Part shown: piece by piece, positions 32,264 through 43,970 of the stretch
Numbering within the stretch: the first letter of the stretch is position 1
Layout: each line of letters begins with the position of its first letter
From: Volvariella volvacea V23
Lineage: Eukaryota > Basidiomycota > Agaricomycetes > Agaricales > Pluteaceae
DNA length: 64,000 bases
Reading direction: 5' to 3'
Assembly (NCBI GenBank): GCA_000349905.1
Contig: KB722736.1
Coordinates: 3,631,057 to 3,695,056 of the forward strand
Position numbers and translations under genes: made by a program
Notes under the pieces: generated by a model
The model's database searches: none
The model's input: only the letters and a program-made list of their open reading frames with translations
What the model was told of the DNA's origin: nothing

Positions 32264-33913
32264 CTTCGAGGCAAGGAACAACTCAACTCGTGTGATGTGA
32301 CAGCCCCTTGTCAACGCGTGTGTCACGTCACACTTCCTCGATCACGTGCCCGCGCTTGTAAGTTCGTAAAAATAGAGTTGCTGCAGAAAGGGCCGCCGCC
32401 AGAACACCGCCCCTGACGATGCCTATCGACACTCTAGTCGTTCACAGAAGGCGGCTGCAGTGAAGTGCTGGGACTGACGAGGGCGGGGACAGAGCACTGG
32501 ATATCGGCATGTCGTGCCGCCGACCCAGCCTCTGACACAATGTCACAAACAACATGATGCGAAGATGCGTGGCCCACATGCACGTAACAGCCTTCATCTC
32601 GGTCCTCATGCCCTATCTTAATGTTAATGAAGTGAATGTCGAGGCCGTCGCTGCGCGATCGACATTGGAGCCTTCGATGAATCTAGAAGTCATTGGTGCT
32701 CGTAATATATTGCTCCGCGACGGTCTGACACGACCCTGCTGGACGAAATGCTATTGGTCCAGAGCCGTTTCAGCGCGGACTTATGTGCGGTAGAGGCCAT
32801 CTCCAAGCCCTTTTGCCCCTACCTCTTGACGAGTCGTTGAGTCACCCGTGAAGACGGAAGGTCGACCCGTCGGGTCAACGCCTCAACAATACCAGAACGA
32901 CGGAATGCGTCTCATCTGCGCGCCCGCGCCACCTCGATACGGTTTCCCCTTAAAATCGGATAAAGTCCCTGCAGCCACCTCTTCAAGCTCTTCTCAATCT
33001 AGCTATAGTCGGATACCCCCGAAGTCCAATAGAAATGCTAACCATCGACCATTCAACACCAACCTGACGCCCCAGATTTCCATCTCGAAAACCCAGAGCG
33101 GACCAAAAGCGCATACAACCTCACCCACAAATGTGCGCACTAATCGGCACCTCAGATATTCACAATTAAACAGCCCGCCCTCCTCCAATTTCAGACCCCC
33201 CACAGATCAAGCCACAACTCACAGCTCCCGCCCCTTAAACGTTGTGAACAACTCTAGATCCAACATTTGTGCTCATCTCACTCCAACCCTCAAGCTTCCA
33301 ACTTCGACATCCCCTCGACCCATAACCAAAGTTAGTCTGGTACCCTTAACCCAGTGCCAAGTCAGAGCACTTGAACTGGCATAACACTCCAACAGCTTGG
33401 TTCCTGTGTACCTTTATCAGATAACACCGTAACCCAAGTACCTCAGCTGTAATTTATCTCTTACTGTACTGGTTCCAATGCTTCTTACTATCTACGACCA
33501 AACGACCTGGTTTGCTCAATCGTTGCATATCAAACTTGGACGACCCAATATCCGCACCAGCCACATTGCTGTGTACAGAAAAGCATCGCAGCTGTTGATG
33601 ACAGCATCTCCAGCATTCTGGCCTTCTATGGCACTGACAAGGCTTCTTGGAGCAAAACAATGAGCCGAAACAGGGCGCGGTCATGAATGCAATTCATCGT
33701 CTAGTGGGACGTAACATATGTAGGTAGGTTATAATAACATCCGAAAAAAATAGAGTTGTGCACATGCGCAAGACACAACATGGTCTTACGAGTAAGAGGG
33801 ACTTCGAAGAGAAAGGTGGTCCCAGCGATCAATTAATGCAACATGTTTTGTGTTCATTCCTGCCGTCGTCCTGTGCCCTCAGAAAGTGATAACCCTCAAT
33901 AACCCAAAAAAGT
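32264..33913. other. Interval between RING/RRM and desaturase genes
   Basis: Contains the promoter of the RING/RRM gene and the doubtful plus-strand frame at 32902-33384. The rest has no supported feature. Confidence 0.5.
32902..33384 (+). CDS. Doubtful Ser/Pro-rich hypothetical protein
   Basis: An uninterrupted frame of 160 codons starts at ATG (context GGAATGC) and is rich in Ser, Pro, Asn and Thr, with no recognised domain. Low complexity keeps such frames open by chance, but this one is longer than other spurious frames nearby. It is oriented divergently from the RING/RRM gene. It could be a lineage-specific protein, part of a larger gene, or non-coding. Confidence 0.3.
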   Translation, partial: GMRLICAPAPPRYGFPLKSDKVPAATSSSSSQSSYSRIPPKSNRNANHRPFNTNLTPQISISKTQSGPKAHTTSPTNVRTNRHLRYSQLNSPPSSNFRPPTDQATTHSSRPLNVVNNSRSNICAHLTPTLKLPTSTSPRPITKVSLVPLTQCQVRALELA

Positions 33914-35629
33914 CTACCAGCCTCCCAGCATACCCTCACCATCCGACTGAGCAGCGCTGCTTCCATATGGAGAGCTGAGTTCGCTGTAGCGGGCAATCTT
34001 GAGACGTTGTGATGGGGGAATGGTCTTGTCTTCGAGGCCGTGTGGTTGACCTCCGTGAAGAACACCAACACGCTTCATTGCAAGGAGCTGCAAGAATGTA
34101 AGTGAGACATTCAAGCTCGATGAAAAAGACGTACATTGTGAGCGGCATTGGAGTGGTCGTAGACGCCACCAAAGAATGCTGTTGTTGCATCTTTACCGAT
34201 CATCTTGACAAGTAGGTGAGCGCCACCAGGATGCTCCTCAATAAAGTCAGAGACGTCGTGAATAAATCCGGCAATCAAGATCAAGGGTCGTTTCTGGGCT
34301 TGTTCCTGGACTAAAGGGACATAAGCTGGAGAAAGCAACACAAGAGAAGGACAACATACAAGATTCCCAGGAAATGACAGGGAGGTTGGTAGACTCTGAG
34401 GGCCAGGAAATTTTATCTTGAGTCTCCCTTAGGCGCTTGAGTTGCATGGTGAGCTGTCCTTTCTTGACCTCATTATCGGGGAAGACCTTGAATCAAAGTG
34501 TGAGTTGAATCACAAACCAGCTAATGACGGAGCCTACCTTCAGATGAGAGGCAAGTCCGACTTTCTGGCAGGCCCAAATGAACCACTTGGTAGGGTCATA
34601 CTGATACCACTTGATGGCGTTGCGATAGTCCATGGGGAATTGGTGGTGGAAGTTGTGGTAACCCTCGCCGATAGTAACCAATGCGGTCAAGACGTGGTCG
34701 CGGGGAGTGTGCTTGTCATCGAAAGGTGTCTCGCCCAACCAATGAGCCAGAGAGTTGACGCAGAAAGTAGACTAAGTAAGGTTTAACGACGAGAAAACAG
34801 CTGGCTATATGCGCGACTCACGTGGTGGACGAAGCAAAGACGAAGGACACCAGCGTAGACGTATCCACCCCAAGGATCGTTCCAGAAGAGCCAGGGGATG
34901 ACTGTTGGAATAATGAATCCGGCGAGCAAGATGAGAGTCAAGTAATTGCGGTGTTGCCATCTAACGACAGCACTCTTTGACAAGTCGCTGACATCAGCTA
35001 CACCAGGCTTTCGGCGTGGCTTGACCAACATCCAACCGATATGGGACCAGAACAAGCCCTTGTGGGCGTTGTAGGGGTCGAGCTCGGTGTCGGTATAACG
35101 ATGGTGAGCGCGGTGGCCACGTGACCACCACTTGATTGAACCCTCCACCGCGCCAGCGCCAGCAATTGCCAGGAAATATTGAAGGGGCTTTGAGGCGTTA
35201 TAGCTACGATGTGCCCAGAGTCGGTGATACCCCGCGGTAATCCCTATCGAAATAAAAGCTGTCAACACGCGCAGTCTTCGTCGCGGACAAAACAGAACGC
35301 TCACCCAACCCTGTCACGTAATAATAGAAAATAGCAAAGAAGAAAGTTTTCCATTGCAGCTTAACGTAGGTCGCTCCAATAACACCCATGAGCGGGGTGA
35401 CCGTCAGGATGGTAAAGCTCAGCCAGCTAACCTCCTTCCACCAGTTGTCCCAGGTGATAGGTGGAAGCGGCTTCTGGGTCTTGAGGGTGTGGGCGACGTA
35501 GTTATCGGGGATGTCAATGTCAATGGGAACCTCGTCAGCAGCGCCATTCTTGGTTGCGTCCGGCGTTGCGGGTGGCGTCAGGACAGCTGACTTGGCGCCA
35601 TTGGCCGCTTTACGTTGGTAGGCGGACAT
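33914..35629 (-). CDS. OLE1: Delta-9 acyl-CoA desaturase with C-terminal cytochrome b5 domain
   Basis: The enzyme introduces the cis-9 double bond into palmitoyl- and stearoyl-CoA in the endoplasmic reticulum, using its fused cytochrome b5 as electron donor. Six exons (35305-35629, 34822-35243, 34538-34771, 34360-34486, 34135-34325, 33914-34087) join to 490 residues, the usual fungal Ole1 size. All three di-iron histidine boxes are present: HRLWAH (115-120), HRAHH (152-156) and HNFHH (288-292). The cytochrome b5 heme motif HPGG is at 401-404. Hydrophobic segments flank the boxes. The N-terminus is a Pro/Thr-rich cytosolic tail. No catalytic residue is missing, so it should be active. Confidence 0.97.
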
Positions 35630-36378
35630 GGTGCTGAAGGGGGCGGGGGATGAGGAAGAGAGAAAAAGGAGGAAGAAAAGGAACCAAGGATGCTACAGTG
35701 CAGGGTGGGGGTTGACCAAGATTTGGAGATTATTTATTGACTTTGGAGAATGCCGATTCTTTGGGGTTGTCCAATTTTACGTCCCTGGTTGAGTGGATCC
35801 CGCCACCTCTCCGTTTGCTTCCCACACTTTTTTCGCGGTTAATGGATCGGCATTCTCGCCGTCCCCATTAACGGCCATGCCATTGATCGTGGCGTTCATG
35901 GCATGACAATAGTGCCCGGCGTCGTTCCCAACATCGATGGACAGTGAAAATTGGCCCGCGCTGCGTTGCCTCCGCGGGATGGTATATTGGTCACGTGCTA
36001 TCGCGGAATTTTGGGGTTTCCAAAAAGGGTAATAAACGTCGTCCATCATGACGGTGGGTCATTTCCACGTCGCCCCGGGAATTCATTGACGGATTGACCG
36101 TCACTCCTTTGAAAATCCTGCCTGCGCCGTATTCACATGCACTTTCATGCACTGCGCATTCATAGACTGGGGTTCCCCTGCGCAGTACAAGCTGCATGGC
36201 TTGGGGATTCGACGGTCTTCTATACCCCCAGTCAAGGCACTGCAAGTTGACGCTCGCTCGGCGTTCAAAGTGGGATTAAGGTTATCAGATAACTATGACA
36301 TGCCAGCTAATCTGCACGCTCAGAAATAAGCACAATCCGGGGCAATGCTAAACTATGACAACACACAAGCTGAACCGA
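35630..36378. promoter_or_regulatory. Upstream region of the desaturase gene
   Basis: About 750 bp between the desaturase start and the 3' end of the 4-TM gene. It contains a perfect GTTATC-A-GATAAC dyad at 36281-36293 (two GATA cores), about 650 bp upstream of the desaturase ATG. No coding feature is seen. Confidence 0.35.
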
Positions 36379-37518
36379 CTACAAACAATCACTGCTGTCC
36401 ACCTGCTGCAGCCATCTCTCGACTTTATTCGTCAGTCGCTTCGATGGCACGTCGTCCTTCGGCCTAACAAGGGACAGGTCTAGAATTGGGGTTGTCCAGA
36501 CTGGCTCTTTCCCCACAGCGTAAATCAACCCAACTACAAAGAGAAGCAACACATACAAGAACACTGGGGTTGATTCAGTTGCGGTGGGGATGGGGACGGA
36601 ACGAGGGGAATTACGAATTCACTGCGTTAGCGCGCGGCGCGAACTGTCTAGCCCAATCGACTCACTGGATCCACAGGCCACGAATGAAGCAATTACAAAT
36701 TTCTGATAAGCGCTACATATACTACGAAGGTCCAGAAAGACTAGTAGAGCGTCAATGACCTTGTTGGATTGTATTAATTGCATTGCTCACCCTGTTCAGA
36801 GGCAAGGATGTCCTCCGACAAGCTGTCGAGCGCAGCACAGTCGAACGGGTTCTTCGAGCTCAACCTGTTGAACGAGAGCAGTCCCGCACCAAGCCACATA
36901 ACAGCGACGATCCCTACAAGCACGGACAAAATTCGGTTCAATCAGCCGCCGAATTGACACAATAGCACCTATGCTGTAAACCCTCGAAACAACCTACCGA
37001 ACCAGCACATCTCCATGACCAAACTAGTCATTAGAGCTGTCCTCGAAATACACCCCACGATGAACCTAGAGCCCCCAAAAGACACATACACCATGTCCCC
37101 AACATCACCCAGTGAGCCGCGACACGCCGATTCCAAAAAGCCCAGTACTAGTCAGCTCTCCGGCGGTCCAGATTTAACGCTCTAGAAGTAGATCACTCCC
37201 AGGCTCCAAGTCCACTCACCATATCGGAAGGGTCGCCAAGGACACGCCCGAGCAAGCAATCAAGAACAAAGTGGTATCCGAACCGAAGAGCGGTTCGTGC
37301 TTTTCCATATCATGTACACGAAGCGCAGACTTGAGCTGAAAAATTGACACTACAATCGCCGAACCTATAGTATATGCGTTCAGTTTTATGTTTTTTAGTT
37401 GTTAACATCCGCAAGCGACTTGTGTCCACTGGCGTCGGATGCTTGAGGTGCTGCAGCTGCAATGGGCATACTCACAGACGACCAAAAATCGGATTACATG
37501 GATAGCAATAGGTCTCAT
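36379..37518 (-). CDS. Small four-helix membrane protein of unknown function
   Basis: Six short exons (37476-37518, 37220-37364, 37109-37147, 36998-37065, 36791-36913, 36379-36563) close in phase to 200 residues, although no single frame is long. The model begins MRPIAIHVIRFLVV and shows four hydrophobic segments, around residues 5-25, 48-68, 78-110 and 120-155 or so; the last ones contain AVMWLGAGLLSF and FLYVLLLFVVGLIYAVG. The C-terminus is polar and probably cytosolic. The topology resembles small fungal 4-TM (MARVEL-like) membrane proteins, but I do not recognise a family signature. The 39-nt exon 3 rests on phase and hydrophobicity, so its ends are the least certain part. Confidence 0.6.
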
Positions 37519-38116
37519 GGCTCTTTTAGATCTATGTCAACCTAGGAACTGGTTTTGATAGGAAACAGTGGCTCGAAAACAGACGAAAAACGAGTGACTT
37601 GAGTGAGTAGGACAGCTGAGTAGAGACAGACACGCAGATGGGAGTTGACAAAAAACCGAACTGGTCCCCAATCCCGAGCTGGGATTGACATATACGGACC
37701 TGATGCCGTCAAGGGAAGGCTTAAGGGCAGATCGTCATTCCTGGGATCCTGATCGTGTGCATACAGGGTCGAATATATAAAGGGGCACTATATGGCCATA
37801 TGTCCCTGGAACCGAATAGTTGTCATAGACACGAAATTGTATAATGATTACTAGGAACTACAAAAGTATGTACGGAGAGGAGTGAGTACTAGGTGCTTTC
37901 AGCTGTAAGTACATCATTGAAGTAACGGATACTTCAGTACCACGCCATAAATAAGATCCAGTAAATGATGAAGGAGAGAAGCGCTTATTCAAAGGAGTAG
38001 TGATAACCGAAAGGAATGAACATAAGATAAACGAAAACAAGAACGACCTCTTACAGCAATCCGCAAAGTTCCAAACAAGATCATTGTAGCTCTTAATGGT
38101 ACACATACCAGAGCGC
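37519..38116. other. Intergenic, nothing recognised
   Basis: Promoter of the 4-TM gene and 3' flank of the next polytopic membrane protein gene. Confidence 0.5.
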
Positions 38117-39563
38117 CTAAACCACAGTCTTATCCTGCTTCTGCTCCTCCGCCCCCGCATCCACGAGCGCCGAATTAGTCTCCACCCTCTTCAACACCTC
38201 AAGGGGGAAGCATTCCTGCTCAGTAGCAGGATGACGTCGGCGATGTACCCTCCCACTCCCATACCGTTTACCATCTGCCTCCACCATCTTTTTCAAAAGG
38301 TACGTGTCAACAATCGGGACTGCGAACACGACCAAAGTGTGGAACAGCACTACCAAACATCAGAGCCAAAAATATTAGCAACGCGAGTACAGGAGCTGGA
38401 CGGACTCACATAGAGCTATGATGGTTATAGTAAGGTTCCTTGTAATTTGATAGGATTGGCAAACCGAGGCGAGTTGGTCGTCGCTGATAGGAAGAGCTGT
38501 AGAGGTTCACAGCCACAGCCACAATGGAGTGTATTACAATGAAAGGAAGAAAGAAGGTTCGGGATCAGTATTCAGTCGATGCTGTTCATCGCTCCTTATC
38601 CCATGGCAGGCGGCTTACAGGCGGCAATTGCCAGCGCCACTAGATAAGGAGCGAAAAATTCTGAGTGATTCAAAACAACTCACTGGCCACGTTCTTGCTG
38701 TTCGGTGCTGTATAGTCCTTTCTAAACGCATCGCAGAGGTAGTTCACTGCTATTGGTTTCAACGGGTTGTTCCTCGATCCTGTGTCGTAGTATGGTGGCT
38801 CGATGGTTGCGAACAACCACAAAGCACTTGTCCAGACTGCATGAATATACAACAAGAAAGGCATTTATAGGTGAAATTAATATTATTAGACATGAGCGGT
38901 AGAGGAAAAAGGAGATCGTGTGATGGGTTGCGAAATTAGCGGACTCCGGCGGAAGCATAGAAGACTCACAGGCAAGCATCATGTCCACGAATAACAGGCC
39001 TTTAGTCATTGGCCAGGCAATCAAGGCGCTTCAGAATCATTACAAGTCACATTACACGCCCACGGCAAGCGTAGGAAGACGAGGACATAGACGCCACGGG
39101 AAAGCGTCAATGTGATTCCATTAAGCAAAGCTTGAATACCTACGTTATGGGCCTTCCGAGTGCTGTTACACCAGCCGCAACGAATGTGAAGACCGCAAAA
39201 CGGTTTTTTTCAGGCACGAACTGTCGTTCGTCGAGCCTTAAGGCTCTACTTGTAATCCAGATCGTACAGCACGATAGGACGACAGTTGAGCCTATACGCC
39301 ACAGACACCAGTACGACGAGTAACAGGGGTAGACGGAATGAGCACAGCCCATGAGCGCTTAGCATGCAGCGTCCATGAATGATCGAACAGTACGCACCAC
39401 ATACAAAGAGCGATTCTGCATGTATTGCAAACCGCCACTTTGTAGACTGACGGATTGGTGAGATGATTGCAGTGCTAGCGGACAAGGAGGTAGATGCAGT
39501 CATGGCTTCACGAGAAAGAGCAGAAGGCACGCGCGTGGTGGATGCCGGTTGGGAGTCGACCAT
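38117..39563 (-). CDS. Polytopic membrane protein of unknown function
   Basis: Seven deduced exons (39398-39563, 39144-39357, 38970-39028, 38684-38836, 38619-38639, 38410-38496, 38117-38349) give 310 residues in phase; exon 5 is only 21 nt. A Ser/Thr-rich N-terminus precedes about five to six hydrophobic helices, among them VLSCCTIWI, FAVFTFVAAGVTAL, LLFVDMMLAFWTSALWLF and ITIIALLLFHTLVVFAVPI. The tail is a charged cytosolic segment with RVHRRRH. The arrangement resembles the numerous orphan multi-TM proteins of mushrooms. Exon 2 has an alternative, more hydrophobic reading frame in its first half, so an extra splice event there is possible. It lies next to another orphan membrane protein on the same strand. 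Confidence 0.6.
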
Positions 39564-40994
39564 GGCATCTTATATGCCCCTCGAACAGTCGCTGTTCCCT
39601 GGAAATTGCCTTGAACTTAGTCAATGGGGCCTAATGAGCGAATAACGAACCTGTAGACTCGGTGCCATATCCAGTGTCAATATTCCATAAGAAGTACGCC
39701 TCATGCTGAACCCCCCGGGTCAAGCACAGGCGTACAGATAAGTGGTGCAACTCCGAGGGGGATGCATTGAGATCTGTGGTCTACATACCAATTCGGATAC
39801 ATCGCGATTGGTTTGCTCAAGGCGGCTTAAGGCAACTACTCCGACCTGAGGCGGTTCGTATGTCCAGGTCTCAACAGCTTCAACTTACTGCGGGCGGTCA
39901 TCGACATGCACCCCCTTATCAAATCAATTTTAATAGCTTGTCCAACAGGGTGCGCTTTGTGTAGTTCAAACACGTACCTGTGGACAACTGACAGTCTTGA
40001 GGTATTCGAGGACCTCGTGCCTCAAATTTGGATTTGAGTTGCGATGATTCGTCGGCGGATTTTAACCATTTTGAGTGTTGCAAGGAAGTGCTGCAAGTAC
40101 AAGGGTCCTACAAATGAAAGAGGCAACTAAGTCTAGTGAAGGTAATATTGGAGTCCGCTGGTGACACTCTGGCTGCGGAGTGATATAGTTGGAGCAAGCA
40201 TACTGGCTTGCCACTACCAGTGTCAACTTACCACCCATCACGATAGCTCTCTTACCCACGCGTCCAGCCTCACGTCCATCAAAATATCCAACCCGAAAAT
40301 AATATTATTCGTATCGAAGCGAAAGACATAGCACATAACGATACACAGAACAAACCAAAGCAAGAAAAAAATCATAGTAGAGTTTGAATGCGAATCCGAA
40401 GTGTTAAGTTGAAAAAGAAAGCCAAAATCGAAAACGAACAAAACGATACGGTCTGTACGTTACTGACATGTCATGATTCGTGAACTCGAGAGGTAAGATA
40501 TTGGGTTTATACTGATGGTAGTAGACGATGAGTGAGATAGTAGTAGTGATTTTTGTGCAATATGCAAGTCCATGGATAGGAGTAGGAGGGAGTAAAAGAT
40601 GAAAGGGCACGCTGCTAGCCCGGAGGATTGCAAACAAGAGATGGTCATCTGCATCCCTACCCGCTAGCCATGGCAGCTTGTTGGTTGATGAATTTAAATG
40701 CGATCGTTATATGAACCATAAATGCATGCGCAATAACTTAAAATTTACGTTGATGTCTTCAGGTAGTCAGCTTCGGGTTGTTGAACCAGCCCAGACCCCG
40801 GCGAGAGCGGGGGCGGGGGTGCGTGAATCTTCAGATTGTAAACGGAGTCCTTGTAGAAAGTCGAAAGTGCGCATGCCGAACTTGAATCGAACGAGTAGCG
40901 GAAAGAGAGAGAGTAACTAGCGATGTCGATGTCGATGGCGGTTTCTTGTCCTAGGCGTAGTGGTGTTGTAAGCTTAACTTGATCTTGATCTTGA
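39564..40994. other. Intergenic, nothing recognised
   Basis: About 1.4 kb between the membrane-protein promoter and the cyclin 3' end. Short overlapping frames without domains. Confidence 0.5.
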
Positions 40995-43048
40995 CTAAAA
41001 TACTTCGTCTTCACATTCCTTCTTGAGTTTTTCGAGTTCGCGTTCGCGTATCAAGTCTTCTTTTAATTGCGAAAGGTGGTATTCCAAATCAATATCATAA
41101 TCATCCGGCCATCTTTCTTGAGCCCAAGCACGTAAGACTAGACTGCACTTTTTACGTGTTACGCGAGTGAATGGAGAAGACAATAAATAGATTGAGCATC
41201 AATGTACTTCGGGTAGAACACAGGCTTTGCTGGCCGGTGAACAACAGGAATGGAGCTTACCTTATAGAATGACTTCGAAGCATACTTCCTGAATATCACA
41301 GGGAATAGCTCAGGAGCACTAGGCTGTGCGATGAAGTTGAGCATCACGTTTGCTATCGGAATTAGTTCCTCTTCTTCATATGTTGAGTAGTAACGTAGTT
41401 TGGGCGTCTACAGCAAGAACCAACCAATGCAGTTCGTTAGCATCGCTATTCGGGGTCTGGAGAAAGGGCGGGAAGAATCCGGGGAAGGGTGAGCACTTAC
41501 CCATTCAGTATGTCCAACAACCAATCGAGCAAGCCACATAGCCGCAGCGGCGAGTAATGAAGGTGGAGTGCCCACGAGGCGCCACTCCACACACCCAATC
41601 TCTATGAGGAACTTGGCTACGGTCCTGGGTCTCGCCTCAAAGTCGTCCGCCTTGCTGATCCGTCGCAGCCAGCCCAGAGGGCTAGGGTAGCTCAAGTCCC
41701 ACCCTATAGTCTTTAGAACGTATTTTTCGGCTTTAAGAAGATCATCGGCTCCAAAAGCACCGCGCGAGAACTCGACGACTTCTGGGACGGAGGGTGCAAA
41801 CATTTCCTCGTACTTGCAAGCGATGAGGAAGCAGGCCATGGCGGCTAGCTGGAACTTGCTAGCGGAAACGCGTCTCCTGGAGAGGAATCGATCGAGGACA
41901 TTAGTGAATAGGAAAATGGTCTCCTGAACGAATTGGTAATGGCGATGAAGATTGATGATCCACTCCACAGCAGCAGCTCGCTGGTCCCAGTCGATATCTG
42001 TTTGTAACTCCATAAGGTTAGGATTGGGCAAGGTCTTGATCTGCGCAGAGCGTAAGTTTAGATGGAGATGAATGCAATGCAATAACCTCACTTCTCGTTC
42101 TTTCATGTACTTGTAGATATCCTTCGCGTACTCAGCAACCATCAGCTCGTCTGGATCATCAGCCTCCAACGCATCCCAGATCTCCTCAGAGGTATCTTGT
42201 GTGTCTTGCGTTTTGATATCGCATTCCAGTTGCTCAGCAACTTTGGCGATATCAGCCTCCGACTCGCCCTCGGGAGTGGGCCGAGTGAAGACAGGCTCGA
42301 ATACCTTGACTTGTCGAGGTGGCTCAGGGCAGTATTCTCGACACGGTTTCTTGAAGACCCGTTCTATTTCCACTACATCAGCACTCGATACAGGCCGTTT
42401 GGACGAAGAGCTGTTGCTAGACTCTACACGCTGGCGTAATGAGGGTCGGATGACCTCTGTGGTACTCGTCGTAGTCTTAGATGCGGGTAGGAGAATGCCC
42501 TTGTCCTGGATAAGCGGCCGGCTAATGACGAACTTCTCAAGTGCTTGGACACGCTCCTTGCCGGTGACGATCAAAGAACGTGGTCGCTGTGCCCGCGTTT
42601 CTGCACGCGTGAGAGGAGCACCTTCTGCTACTTCCACTTCCTTCTCCTTCCCTTTCACCTTCAGGTTTCCTTTCAGGATGCCACTAACCTTGGCGAGACC
42701 GACGTTCTTCTTGTTCGCGACGAGCTTGGTAACTTCGACCAGCACTTCTCGTTTCTTCTTGATTGGGACATCGTCGGGCTTTGTGTTCACGCATTTGGCC
42801 AGGGACGCGGCAGTAGGAGCAGTAACTCTGCTCGTGACTTCGGCTAGAGATGTGGCATAGTTGGTACTTTTCGATGAACGCGACGAAAGCGATGACGGAC
42901 GCGCTATTATATTTTCAGAGTGCTTGAGCACGGTGGCATGGTGTGTCCCTTTGCCAGCGCGACGGACCTGATTGGTTGGCGTGCCCAAATGAGTGACTCG
43001 GAGCTGTGAACGTAAGGTGTGAAAGGCGCTTACTGGAATAGAGGACAT
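40995..43048 (-). CDS. G2/mitotic B-type cyclin
   Basis: It is a regulatory subunit that activates Cdk1 and drives entry into mitosis. Four exons (42092-43048, 41501-42040, 41261-41407, 40995-41147) give 598 residues. A long regulatory N-terminus contains a basic PIKKKRE stretch (residues 95-101). The cyclin fold follows: IDWDQRAAAVEWI begins cyclin box 1 near 335, then FLSRRRVSASKFQLAAMACFLIACKYEE, and box 2 starts around LGWLRRISKADDF. The usual MRAIL-type start reads QRAAAVEWI here. Intron 1 is 51 nt, a multiple of three and stop-free, so it is hidden in a continuous frame. The acceptor of the last intron (AAAAAG) is weak but required by phase. A canonical destruction box is not obvious. 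Confidence 0.92.
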
Positions 43049-43970
43049 GACACTGAAGAGTATACTGTTGATGTTCGGAGAGGAGGAGCAGACTCGAGGC
43101 GCAGCCTCCGGTGAGTCAGTGGGGGAGTCGGGTGGGAGTGGAGGAGGTGAAAAGTTGTGGGGGTCAATTTATGAACCGCCCTATGTTGCCGAGGATGCAA
43201 ATACAAACAGACATATTTCGTGCACCCCTAGCAAAAAGCCCGTCAGTGGCATTCCAAGGCGTCATTGTCTGCAGTCCGTACAATGCGCCTCCACAATCTT
43301 AGGTATTCCTTACGAGGCGAGATATCTTTCCCTGAGTACACGAGGCAGAAAATGATGATATATACACAGTCCCTCTTTGTGGACTCGACATTGGCGGTGG
43401 CCTTCTTTAGTGACCCCTCGGTGCGTAGACCTCCAGAGTGCATTACCATCAGGTGCTTTGACGACTCCCCTTCTCCATCCCTCAACCGGTCCATCAGAAA
43501 AATTTTGAGGCTAGAACCCGATTAGTGGCGGAGCTCTGTGGCTCGTACACAGGCACCACCAGTCGTTGCCCCAGAGTACCTTTTGCTTTGGCGGGATATG
43601 TAAGCGAGCTTGCAACTCTACATCTGGACGAGCAGGATTTGACATGACGTGCGCAGTTTTTAATTAATTCCGCGACCGCGACTCGCGCGTGGTCAGGCAC
43701 GCGTGTCACATCACGGGATCCGTGACAGGGATTGCAGCCAAATACACGCACATACTTAGGGGTGCCAGCCCCGCTGCCCCGCAGGCCTGGTGCACTACAG
43801 ATGCGCGCTCTCATATCACTGGCCAAGAGTCCTCATTCCCAAGCATGAGACTAGCAACCGCCCGGTCAGGCTTATAGCTAATGTCTTCCAATTATATAGC
43901 TGACTAGTACAATAGATTCTATGAAGTCTAGGTGTTGAATCAAAGAAACTGATCTATGCGAGAATCAGAT
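43049..43970. other. Intergenic: cyclin promoter and 3' flank of the FAD oxidase
   Basis: No gene or repeat recognised. Confidence 0.5.

Noticed and set aside
42201..42860. Plus-strand frame of about 219 codons
   Set aside because: Antisense to the first exon of the B-type cyclin; the cyclin has clear family motifs.
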